Notes: generated from the sequence alone by a model not told the origin. Numbered from the stretch's first letter, positions 1 through 4,897 are shown. The stretch: 6,282 nucleotides of DNA from Lentisphaerota bacterium (GCA_016199105.1 JACQHI010000078.1:1-6282), one strand, 5' to 3'. Numbers and translations are program-made.

Positions 1-248
1 CGCCCGCCGAGGCGCTCCAGAGCGGGCACGGCGGCATGGATTACTTCCCGGTGGCCGCTTTTGTGGATTCCGTCCTCAACGACACCCCGAGCGCCATGGA
101 TATTTACACGGCGGTTGAAACGGCGGCGCCGGCCATCATCGCTTCGCAATCCATCGAGAAGGGGAGCGTTTGCCTTGATGTGCCGGATTTCCGGCCCAAC
201 GCCAGACGCAAGGCCGGCCAAATGCCGGCCGGAAAGAAGGGAAAGTAG
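1..248 (+). CDS. Gfo/Idh/MocA family oxidoreductase (GH109-like), C-terminal fragment
   Basis: This is the last 81 codons of a gene that starts upstream of the window; the first full codon is at position 3 and the TAG stop is at 246-248. The segment beginning GHGGMDYFPVAAFVDSVLND and continuing to VPDFRPN looks like the C-terminal end of Gfo/Idh/MocA NAD(P)-dependent oxidoreductases, notably the GH109-like type found in polysaccharide-degrading bacteria. Such proteins use a nucleotide cofactor to oxidise and reduce sugars or cyclitols, or to cleave glycosides by a redox mechanism. The Rossmann domain and catalytic residues lie outside the window, so substrate and catalytic status cannot be judged. 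After the family domain there is a basic tail rich in Lys, Arg and Gly, about 14 residues. An ATG at 36 is internal to the gene, because the frame is open and family-like before it. The deacetylase-like gene 50 nt downstream lies on the same strand and may share the transcript. Confidence 0.85.
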   Translation, partial: PAEALQSGHGGMDYFPVAAFVDSVLNDTPSAMDIYTAVETAAPAIIASQSIEKGSVCLDVPDFRPNARRKAGQMPAGKKGK

Positions 249-253
249 TCATA

Positions 254-286
254 GCCGCAAAGAAGCACAAGAGGCGCAAAAAAGAA
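254..286 (+). repeat. A-rich CGCAAA-type degenerate short repeat after a stop codon
   Basis: Beginning six bases after the oxidoreductase stop is an A-rich, C-poor stretch made of roughly three degenerate 9-11 nt units (GCCGCAAAGAA, GCACAAGAG, GCGCAAAAAAGAA). A related stretch lies on the minus strand at 2374-2405, again just after a stop codon. It contains no hairpin and no T-tract, so it does not look like an intrinsic terminator. Its A-rich end also occupies the leader of the next gene at 299. Confidence 0.5.
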
Positions 287-298
287 TGATAAGAAATC

Positions 299-2068
299 AT
301 GACCATGAATGCGCCCATTCTGGTTCTGCTGCACGGCAAGGCGCCTAATCGCTTTGCCTCGTATCTGACGGAAATCCTGGACGCTATTGGCGTCCTGACA
401 CGCGACGAGCTGGATCTGGCCGCCGCCGATTTGACACCCGCATCGCTGGAGGGAAGGGCGCTGGCGATATTGGGCAACGTGCCGGTCACCCGGCGTCAGG
501 AATCCCTGCTGAGGCGGTTTGTGGAGCGGGGTGGTGTTTTGATTGCCATGCGTCCGCCCTTTTCCATGGCGTCGCTGTTCGGCGTGGTGCCCACGCCCAG
601 CGTGGTGAAAGGCGGTTCCGAGGGGTACGTCACCTTCCGTTCCGGGCATCCGCTCGTCCGGAATTTGCCGGTGCCGTCCCTCCAGTTCCACGGCACGGCG
701 GATCTTTATGAATTGCGCGGGGCCGAATCGCTGGCCTGGTTGGGCGCGCAACTGGGCGTCAAGACCTCGTATCCGGCCGTGGCGCTTCACCGGCAGGGAC
801 GCGGCCGGGCGGTGCTGTTTGCCTTCGATCTGGCCGCCTGCACGGTCCTCTTTCACCAGGGATATCGGTTTCAATCCAGCGTGGGCTCGAATCCGGATCC
901 GAACGGCGACGGCGCATTCAAGCCGGACGACCTGTTTTACAAGTCCCGGGACGAACGCCTGAAAATGGCGCCGCAGGCCGATCTGTATGCCGACTGGCTG
1001 GCGGCGTTGATTCGCGAATTGCTCGGCCCCAAACTGCCCGTGCCGCGCCTATGGCATTTCCCGAACGCGGCGCCGGCGGTGGCCTTCCTCGATGGGGACA
1101 GCGACGGCATGACCCCGGCGGCCATGGAGAAGATATTCCGCGCCGTGGAGCGGGGCGGCGGCAAATACACCTTGTACGTCATGCGCAACGATTTCAAAAC
1201 CCTCGCGCCCGCGCGAAGGCGCGCGTTGTGCGCGCGCGGCCACGACATCGGCATTCATCCCTATGCCGGACGCAAGCCCTCGCTTGCCGCGATGGACCGG
1301 GTGCTGACCGAAGACATGGCGTCGTTCAGGAAACGGTACCGCTATCAGCCGGTCGCGGAGCGCGGCCACAGCGTGGTCTGGGTGGGCTGGACCGAGCATG
1401 CGAAGTTTCTCCTGAAACAGGGGTTGCGGTTGGACACCAGTTTTTTCATGGGCGCCATGTATCAATACGGCTACATCAGCGGGACCGGCCGGCCGTTCCG
1501 CTTCATGGACGAGCAGGGGCGGATTATTGACGTTTACGAACAGCCGTCCCTCACCATCGAAGACGGTCTCTTGACCGACAAATGCCTGATGCCGGCGATG
1601 GATGTGCCCGGCGCGATTCGGCTTTCCCGGCGATTCATCGATGATGCCGCCGACGCGTATCACACCGTCTATCATCCTTGTTTTCATCCGGGCTATATCG
1701 TCATGCCCCACCCGAACAGCACGCCCTGGATCAAGGCGGTGGTGGCGCATGCGCGCCGGCGGAAACTTCCGTTCGTAAATGCCCGCGAGTGGGTGGCCTT
1801 CAACGACGCCCGGCGCTCGGTGCGGATGCGGATTCAGCCGCAAGTCCGCAGCCAAGGCCGGTTCACTCTGAACGTGAGCGCCCTTTATGCGGTTCGTGAC
1901 GCCACGATTCTCCTGCCCGCCAACTGGCGGGGCAAATCCCTGCGGCCTGGACAAGTTAAAGGACAATGCAAGGCGCGGCTGGTCTCGATCGGGAAGCAGA
2001 AGTGTGTGGCCGTGATTCTCTCCCTGAAAGCCCGCCAACCTGAAACCGTGACCGTCGAATACCGGTAA
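299..2068 (+). CDS. Polysaccharide-deacetylase-like protein with N-terminal amidotransferase-like domain
   Basis: This complete gene encodes 589 residues. Residues about 6-190 form alternating hydrophobic strands and helices (ILVLLHG near 7-13, then FVERGGVLIAMRP, then GRGRAVLFAFDLA) like a ThuA or class-I-amidotransferase-type Rossmann fold, without a clear catalytic triad. Residues 200-211 (DPNGDGAFKPDD) match an EF-hand calcium loop. Residues about 258-500 resemble NodB-type polysaccharide deacetylases: an acidic FLDGDSDG motif (D265, D267, D269) where the family has its Asp pair, HDIGIHPY (H315, H320) as the metal-binding H-x3-5-H motif, and YHPCFHPG (H459, H463) near the end. Residues about 508-589 are strand-rich, like a small beta-sandwich. 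The known family removes N- or O-acetyl groups from polysaccharides with a divalent metal. The substrate here is unknown, and the altered motifs leave activity unproven. No signal peptide is visible. The start is ATG 299, or ATG 305 two codons later; neither has a strong ribosome site. Confidence 0.8.
   Translation: MTMNAPILVLLHGKAPNRFASYLTEILDAIGVLTRDELDLAAADLTPASLEGRALAILGNVPVTRRQESLLRRFVERGGVLIAMRPPFSMASLFGVVPTPSVVKGGSEGYVTFRSGHPLVRNLPVPSLQFHGTADLYELRGAESLAWLGAQLGVKTSYPAVALHRQGRGRAVLFAFDLAACTVLFHQGYRFQSSVGSNPDPNGDGAFKPDDLFYKSRDERLKMAPQADLYADWLAALIRELLGPKLPVPRLWHFPNAAPAVAFLDGDSDGMTPAAMEKIFRAVERGGGKYTLYVMRNDFKTLAPARRRALCARGHDIGIHPYAGRKPSLAAMDRVLTEDMASFRKRYRYQPVAERGHSVVWVGWTEHAKFLLKQGLRLDTSFFMGAMYQYGYISGTGRPFRFMDEQGRIIDVYEQPSLTIEDGLLTDKCLMPAMDVPGAIRLSRRFIDDAADAYHTVYHPCFHPGYIVMPHPNSTPWIKAVVAHARRRKLPFVNAREWVAFNDARRSVRMRIQPQVRSQGRFTLNVSALYAVRDATILLPANWRGKSLRPGQVKGQCKARLVSIGKQKCVAVILSLKARQPETVTVEYR
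896..931 (+). other. EF-hand-like calcium loop coding segment in the deacetylase-like protein
   Basis: Residues 200-211 read DPNGDGAFKPDD. They fit the 12-residue EF-hand loop with acidic or amide side chains at loop positions 1, 3, 5 and 12, Gly at 6 and a hydrophobic residue at 8. It sits in the linker between the amidotransferase-like and deacetylase-like domains. Only one loop is seen, as in dockerin- or excalibur-like single loops. Calcium binding is inferred from the pattern alone. Confidence 0.45.
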
Positions 2069-2114
2069 ACCATGGTGTTCGCCGCCTCGGGCAATCGATA
2101 AGGCACGCATAATA

Positions 2115-2206
2115 GGTAGGGCGGTTTCGGCCTACTCCACCGAAGTCAAGCCGTCTGGCTACGAAGGCTGGGTGAACCGCGGCGCGTTGAGCCAACGCGC
2201 CCTACC
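2115..2206. repeat. Repeat unit bounded by GGTAGGGCG / CGCCCTACC inverted ends
   Basis: GGTAGGGCG at 2115-2123 is exactly inverted as CGCCCTACC at 2198-2206, bracketing 92 bp. The right end contains a strong internal hairpin with 8-bp arms (GGCGCGTT 2181-2188, AACGCGCC 2194-2201) and a 5-nt loop. The left motif is repeated directly at 2269-2281 (GGTAGGGCGGTTTC, the same 14 bases as at 2115-2128). The organisation resembles a small non-coding, REP- or MITE-like intergenic element. There is no transposase or obvious target duplication. Confidence 0.6.
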
Positions 2207-2272
2207 AGTCAATCGAGGAGTCAGAGGGAAATGAGACCGGAATCCATGAATGTCCCAGTCCGATGTAGGTAG

Positions 2273-2293
2273 GGCGGTTTCGCCGAAACCGCC
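2273..2293. repeat. Near-perfect palindrome with 10-bp arms
   Basis: GGCGGTTTCG at 2273-2282 is inverted as CGAAACCGCC at 2284-2293 around a single central C. As RNA it would form at least an 8-bp GC-rich stem with a 5-nt loop. It continues the second GGTAGGGCGGTTTC copy. It could act as a transcript-stabilising or transcript-ending hairpin for either convergent gene, but no U-tract follows. Confidence 0.65.
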
Positions 2294-2302
2294 GTCCGTC
2301 TG

Positions 2303-2318
2303 TCTATCGGCTGATAGA
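2303..2318. repeat. Small hairpin, 6-bp stem
   Basis: TCTATC (2303-2308) and GATAGA (2313-2318) pair around the loop GGCT. It lies 10 nt beyond the larger palindrome. It is weak, and no function can be assigned. Confidence 0.35.
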
Positions 2319-2373
2319 TGGGTTCTACGGGTGACAACTTCGCAATTCCTTTATCAATAATTATGCAATTAAC

Positions 2374-2405
2374 TTCTTGTTTCGCGCTTTTCGCGTATTT
2401 CGTAG
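2374..2405 (-). repeat. CGCGAAA-type degenerate short repeat after the nitrilase stop
   Basis: Read on the minus strand, this segment starts 18 nt after the nitrilase stop and consists of units TACGAAATA, CGCGAAAAG and CGCGAAACAAGAA. It resembles the A-rich stretch at 254-286 in unit length, A-tract spacing and position after a stop codon. No hairpin or T-tract accompanies it. Confidence 0.5.
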
Positions 2406-2423
2406 TGGAATGAATTGAGGAAT

Positions 2424-3278
2424 CTAGTTTGAAAGTGGCGTTGGCTGCGGTACGCGCTGTGTGATGGCGCCGTAGAGTTCGGGCCTGCGCGGTTGGTAGA
2501 GGGAGTGTCCCCCGCGGTCGTTGGATTCGCGCAGTCGCCGGCCTTCCTCGCAGTCGGCACGCACCCGGAAGGGTTGGTCGCTGTCCTGTTGCGACACCAG
2601 GACTTCCCCGGTTGCCGAAGCCGACAGCGACCATGACTTGAGCGGCGAATGAGGACCCGTCTGGCCGCCTTCCACCTGCACGACGGGCACGGTATTGTCC
2701 AGCGCACGGACCCTGGGCAGCGACTGCGAGGCCAGATAGCCGCCGCTCCGACTCGGCCACAGGATGAGTTCGGCGCCTTTCAGCACCAGCGTCCGCGCCA
2801 CCTCGACAAAACAGCCGTCATAACAGATCATCACCCCGACGGTGGCGAAACCGGCCGCATACGGTTCGAGGGTGTCCCCCGCGATCAGAAAATCCGTTTC
2901 GTTGAACGCCGTGCCCGGTTCCCAGGGATGGAGGTGGGTCTTCCGGAATACCTGCAATTCGCCTTTCGGGCCGATCAGCGCCCAACTGTTATACACGTGT
3001 TTGGCGTCATGGGTTTCGGCGAACCCATACCCGATCCAAACGCCCAGCGCCTCGCTGCAGTGCCGGAATTTTCGCATAGTCGGGCCGTCCACGGATTCGG
3101 CATACGACGCCAGATTCAAGTCGCAATACCCGCAGGTAAAAAGCTCAGGCAGCATCACCAGGTCCGGCTTGCGGGCCTGAACCTGATCGGCGATGATCCG
3201 AAGCGCCCCGTCCACGTTCGCGGCGCTATCGCCTTCGATCGTGTTGTACGGCAGGCAAAGAATTTTAAGCGGTGTCAT
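2424..3278 (-). CDS. Carbon-nitrogen hydrolase (nitrilase superfamily amidase)
   Basis: The gene encodes 284 residues, a normal length for single-domain nitrilase-superfamily enzymes. These hydrolyse non-peptide C-N bonds such as omega-amides, carbamoyl groups or nitriles through a cysteine thioester. The catalytic triad is visible: E45 in VMLPELFTCGY, K113 in FRKTHLHPWE and C152 in VMICYDGCF, with the additional conserved E120. No signal peptide or membrane segment is seen, so it is probably cytoplasmic and is not the membrane enzyme Lnt. The substrate is unknown. I chose ATG at 3278 because AAGGAG lies 6 nt upstream and the protein then begins with the first family strand (KILCLPYN). The in-frame extension to 3371 runs inside the preceding gene and adds 31 residues without family character. 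It is the last gene of a three-gene operon, 10 nt after the lipoprotein gene. Confidence 0.92.
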   Translation of the reverse strand: MTPLKILCLPYNTIEGDSAANVDGALRIIADQVQARKPDLVMLPELFTCGYCDLNLASYAESVDGPTMRKFRHCSEALGVWIGYGFAETHDAKHVYNSWALIGPKGELQVFRKTHLHPWEPGTAFNETDFLIAGDTLEPYAAGFATVGVMICYDGCFVEVARTLVLKGAELILWPSRSGGYLASQSLPRVRALDNTVPVVQVEGGQTGPHSPLKSWSLSASATGEVLVSQQDSDQPFRVRADCEEGRRLRESNDRGGHSLYQPRRPELYGAITQRVPQPTPLSN

Positions 3279-3284
3279 GTCCGG

Positions 3285-3290
3285 CTCCTT
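3285..3290 (-). promoter_or_regulatory. Shine-Dalgarno AAGGAG of the nitrilase gene, overlapping the upstream stop
   Basis: AAGGAG on the minus strand lies 6 nt before the ATG at 3278. Its first two A residues are also the last two bases of the TAA stop (3289-3291) of the lipoprotein gene. This arrangement fixes the start and suggests that ribosomes ending on the lipoprotein gene re-initiate here. Confidence 0.85.
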
Positions 3291-3882
3291 AGGTGTCGAT
3301 GCGCCGGACATAGAGCATTCCGGTCCGGACATCGAAGAGGGCGAAGGTAAAATTCTGGCTTGGGCGTTCATGAAACGGCTTTTCCGTATGATAGCCGGAG
3401 TTGCCGTCGCGGTTCCATTTTTCTTGGGAATCCCGGAACAGGTAGTAGCCCTGCGCGCCCTCTATCGGGATCGTTTCCGTGCGGCTGAGACGGGCAAGCA
3501 TTTTCGCACCGCCCTCCAGCTCCGGCGGAAGCGGCAGAGGCTTCCATCCCGGCGTCTGCACCAGGACGGCGACGAAATTCGTCACTTGGTCGGCTGGGAT
3601 GCGGAGAAAAATCCAGTTCTGGCCGTCATAGGCGCCTTGGGCCACCCACAGACAACAACACGACAGAAATAAACAGCCCTCGGCCACGTCGCGAATCACC
3701 CAGCTCCGCGGATCGGGATGGGGTCCTCCATCTCCATATCCAGAGACAAACACGGCTTCCTTCGGGATGGGCGTACGGGTGATCGCCTGCGCCATGCGGA
3801 CCGGCCGCGACGTCGCGCATGAACACAAGCAGGCGGCCATGAGACAGAGCGCCACCGGCGCGCTAACGAGTCTTGTGTTCAG
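3289..3882 (-). CDS. Hypothetical lipoprotein, apparent CTG start
   Basis: I do not recognise the family. With initiation at CTG 3882-3880 the protein has 197 residues and begins MNTRLVSAPVALCLMAAC, a typical signal peptide: positive start, hydrophobic core, then a lipobox ending at C22 (LCS-C) or C18 (MAA-C). The start is supported by AAGGAGG exactly 6 nt upstream. The upstream ATG-like extension to 4017 adds 45 residues that are only the shadow of the membrane-protein gene, and ATG at 3840 or GTG at 3855 would lose the charged part of the signal. The mature part has a Gly/Pro-rich segment, a hydrophobic cysteine cluster (C70, C75-C77) and a C-terminal strand-rich part (FTFALFDVRTGMLYVRRIDT). 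It is probably membrane-anchored outside the cytoplasm. It overlaps the preceding gene by 20 nt and ends 10 nt before the nitrilase, so it is translationally coupled on both sides. Confidence 0.8.
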   Translation of the reverse strand: MNTRLVSAPVALCLMAACLCSCATSRPVRMAQAITRTPIPKEAVFVSGYGDGGPHPDPRSWVIRDVAEGCLFLSCCCLWVAQGAYDGQNWIFLRIPADQVTNFVAVLVQTPGWKPLPLPPELEGGAKMLARLSRTETIPIEGAQGYYLFRDSQEKWNRDGNSGYHTEKPFHERPSQNFTFALFDVRTGMLYVRRIDT

Positions 3883-4168
3883 TTTTTGCCTCCTTGTTGG
3901 CTTGCTTCCCGGGGCTGAGTTTGCCGACCAGCAGCATGAGCGGTGTGAGCCCGATTGCCCAGACCAGCGAAATCGCCAGACACCCGAGGCCAATCGCCCA
4001 CGGAAGCGATGCGGCAATCAGGCTCTCCTTCATGTCGTGAGTGAGGAACCAGCAGACACCGCCGAAGACGATTGATGCGCCAAAAATGCGGATGAGGCAT
4101 CCTCTCCATATTGGCCATTCAGGCGCATCGGTCTCGGGAGCATCGGCCTTATGGACTGGCAAAACCAT
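3863..4168 (-). CDS. Small two-helix membrane protein, unknown function
   Basis: From ATG 4168 the protein has 101 residues. A short Asp/Glu/Pro-rich N-terminus is followed by two hydrophobic segments, about residues 24-43 (CLIRIFGASIVFGGVCWFLT) and 50-82 (LIAASLPWAIG onward to MLLVG), joined by a short polar loop HDMKES. A lysine-rich tail follows. The tail suggests the C-terminus is cytoplasmic by the positive-inside rule, and then the N-terminus as well. I recognise no family. The frame is also open to a TTG at 4213, giving 15 more residues with a Trp/Leu-rich stretch; neither start has a clear ribosome site, so the 5' end is uncertain. It is the first gene of the minus-strand operon and overlaps the lipoprotein gene by 20 nt, suggesting that the two products work at the same membrane. 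Confidence 0.7.
   Translation of the reverse strand: MVLPVHKADAPETDAPEWPIWRGCLIRIFGASIVFGGVCWFLTHDMKESLIAASLPWAIGLGCLAISLVWAIGLTPLMLLVGKLSPGKQANKEAKTEHKTR
3889..3895 (-). promoter_or_regulatory. Strong Shine-Dalgarno AAGGAGG before a CTG codon
   Basis: A full AAGGAGG on the minus strand lies 6 nt ahead of the CTG codon 3882-3880 and has no ATG, GTG or TTG at a suitable distance in the lipoprotein frame. It lies inside the 3' end of the upstream membrane-protein gene. It is the main evidence for the non-canonical start. Confidence 0.8.
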
Positions 4169-4304
4169 GAAGATCAATAAATCCCATCCAATTTCCCTGA
4201 ATGCATAGCACAAACGGCCATTCGATCCAAGTCGTTTCCGGTGCGTGTTTGGCCTTGGAGGTTTATGGAAGCACGGCCCGCGGACAATTCCGGTTTTGGG
4301 TTCT

Positions 4305-4514
4305 GGATGTAGTTCATGGCGGGAAATGAATCCGGATGCCGGCGTTTTATTGGATGTAGGGTGCGCCGTCCGGAGAAGAGAAGATCGGCCAGGAACGGCC
4401 GACGCTACATCAACGGAACTTTGGAGGACAAGCAGCCGACCATGCTTTCAGCGTGGCAAGCGCTACATCCGGGGGAATGCAGGATTGGCTGGTGCCGATG
4501 TAGAGTGCGCCGTC
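4305..4514. repeat. Cluster of GATGTAG / CTACATC repeats with an 18-bp direct repeat
   Basis: GATGTAG occurs at 4306-4312, 4353-4359 and 4497-4503, and its inverse CTACATC at 4405-4411 and 4463-4469. Two copies extend to 18 bp: GATGTAGGGTGCGCCGTC at 4353-4370 and GATGTAGAGTGCGCCGTC at 4497-4514, with one mismatch. Inverted pairs such as 4353-4359 with 4405-4411 could bracket foldable units. The heptamer also occurs once in the other spacer (2262-2268). This looks like a degraded set of non-autonomous intergenic repeats. Confidence 0.6.
4385..4402. repeat. Hairpin inside the GATGTAG repeat unit
   Basis: TCGGCC (4385-4390) and GGCCGA (4397-4402) pair around a 6-nt loop, AGGAAC. The hairpin lies just before the CTACATC end at 4405-4411 and so looks like an internal part of the repeat unit. 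No T-tract follows it. Confidence 0.5.
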
Positions 4515-4528
4515 TCTGGCGCAGGGAT

Positions 4529-4572
4529 CGGCAGGTGATCCTTCAAGGGATTCGACAGGCTCACGGCAGGTG
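4529..4572 (+). repeat. Direct repeat CGGCAGGTG flanking TTCGACAGGCTCACGG
   Basis: CGGCAGGTG occurs at 4529-4537 and 4564-4572. Between them lies TTCGACAGGCTCACGG (4551-4566), similar to the CTTCGACAGGCTCAGG-type short repeat that I recall from many environmental genomes. That resemblance is from memory and is not checked here. Function is unknown. Confidence 0.35.
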
Positions 4573-4610
4573 GGTTCAGGGCAGGGGCCGACACACGCCA
4601 ATTTCCTTGC

Positions 4611-4640
4611 TTGACGACCTTCATCTCCCTATGGTATATA
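4611..4640 (+). promoter_or_regulatory. Predicted vapBC promoter
   Basis: TTGACG at 4611-4616 matches the -35 consensus at five of six bases. TATATA at 4635-4640 is a plausible -10 element after an 18-nt spacer. Transcription would begin near 4647, leaving a leader of about 23 nt with the ribosome site in it. The -10 lies wholly inside the palindrome at 4631-4644, as expected of an autorepressed toxin-antitoxin promoter. Confidence 0.6.
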
Positions 4641-4644
4641 CCAT
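4631..4644. promoter_or_regulatory. Perfect 14-bp palindromic operator of vapBC
   Basis: ATGGTATATACCAT is its own reverse complement. A further half-site, ATACCA, follows at 4650-4655, 12 bases after the one at 4638-4643 and on the same face of the helix to a first approximation. In known VapBC modules the VapB N-terminal DNA-binding domain, alone or with VapC, represses its promoter through such inverted repeats. Binding here is inferred from position and symmetry. Confidence 0.7.
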
Positions 4645-4656
4645 GTCAGATACCAC

Positions 4657-4663
4657 AAGGAGG
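4657..4663 (+). promoter_or_regulatory. Shine-Dalgarno AAGGAGG of vapB
   Basis: A full AAGGAGG lies 6 nt before ATG 4670. It fixes the antitoxin start and rules out the longer in-frame reading from 4316. Such a strong site would favour high antitoxin synthesis relative to the toxin. Confidence 0.85.
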
Positions 4664-4669
4664 TTCTAT

Positions 4670-4897
4670 ATGAAAACCGCCAGACTGTTTGCGAACGGAC
4701 GAAGCCAGGCCGTACGACTCCCCAAGGAGTGTCGTTTCGACGGCAAGGAAGTGTGTGTCAGGAAATTCGAGGACATTGTCATTCTGTTCCCCAAGCGGAG
4801 CCCTTGGGCGCCGCTGATGAACAGCCTTGGCAAGTTCTCGCCTGATTTCATGTCCGATCGCCATCAGCCCGGGGGGCAAGTTCGAGAGGCGTTGTGA
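4670..4897 (+). CDS. vapB: VapB-type antitoxin (AbrB/SpoVT fold)
   Basis: This 75-residue protein is the antitoxin of a type II module. The N-terminus MKTARLFANGRSQAVRLPKE is the characteristic AbrB/MazE-like swapped-hairpin DNA-binding domain of VapB, with the rest of the domain to about residue 42. The C-terminal segment from about residue 44 (PWAPLMNSLGKF, then SPDFMSDR and the end QVREAL) resembles the VapC-binding tail of this VapB group, which blocks the toxin's active site. The ATG has a strong ribosome site 6 nt upstream, and the length is typical. The TGA stop shares its A with the ATG of vapC, so the two are translationally coupled. The upstream palindrome over the -10 region suggests autorepression. 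The in-frame open stretch before the start has no antitoxin character. Confidence 0.93.
   Translation: MKTARLFANGRSQAVRLPKECRFDGKEVCVRKFEDIVILFPKRSPWAPLMNSLGKFSPDFMSDRHQPGGQVREAL

Larger units (their letters stand above)
2069..2423. other. Repeat-rich spacer between convergent genes
   Basis: This 355-bp stretch separates the stop codons of the converging deacetylase-like and nitrilase genes. I see no credible coding sequence. It holds two GGTAGGGCG-type repeats (2115-2206 and from 2269), a near-perfect palindrome (2273-2293), a small hairpin (2303-2318), an AT-rich patch (about 2338-2378) and a CGCGAAA-type repeat on the minus strand (2374-2405). No hairpin is followed by a T-tract in either direction, so a canonical intrinsic terminator is not visible. 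The palindromes could still slow or end transcription from both sides. Confidence 0.7.
4214..4669. other. Repeat-rich intergenic region between the divergent operon and vapBC
   Basis: This 456-bp stretch (500 bp if the membrane protein starts at ATG 4168) has no credible gene. It must hold the promoter of the minus-strand operon, which I cannot place with confidence. It contains GATGTAG/CTACATC repeats (4305-4514), a short hairpin (4385-4402), a CGGCAGGTG direct repeat (4529-4572) and, at its right end, the vapBC promoter and operator. The plus frame leading into vapB is open from 4316, but its translation looks like non-coding sequence rich in Arg, Cys and Trp. Confidence 0.7.

Noticed and set aside
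1049..2110. A 353-residue minus-strand open frame
   Set aside because: It is antisense to the deacetylase-like gene in high-GC DNA, His/Arg/Gly/Pro-rich with no recognisable domain. The same applies to 104-874 on the minus strand.
2273..2318. Intrinsic terminator formed by the palindrome or small hairpin
   Set aside because: Neither hairpin is followed by a T-tract on either strand, so only a general role in slowing transcription can be suggested.
2649..3350. A 233-residue plus-strand open frame
   Set aside because: It is antisense to the nitrilase, whose catalytic triad and ribosome site are clear.
3279..3371. A 31-residue extension of the nitrilase
   Set aside because: It overlaps the lipoprotein gene, has no ribosome site and no family similarity, whereas ATG 3278 has AAGGAG at ideal spacing.
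3883..4017. A 45-residue N-terminal extension of the lipoprotein frame
   Set aside because: It lies fully inside the membrane-protein gene in another frame, reads as Arg/Ser/Trp-rich shadow sequence, and would bury the signal peptide in mid-protein.
4260..4287. Possible minus-strand promoter (TTGTCC and TAAACC, 16-nt spacer) for the membrane-protein operon
   Set aside because: The -10 match is poor and nothing else supports it. The operon promoter must be near here but cannot be placed.
4316..4669. Long in-frame upstream extension of vapB (total 193 residues)
   Set aside because: It passes through repeats, the promoter and the operator. The translated part looks non-coding and VapB is normally about 75 residues.
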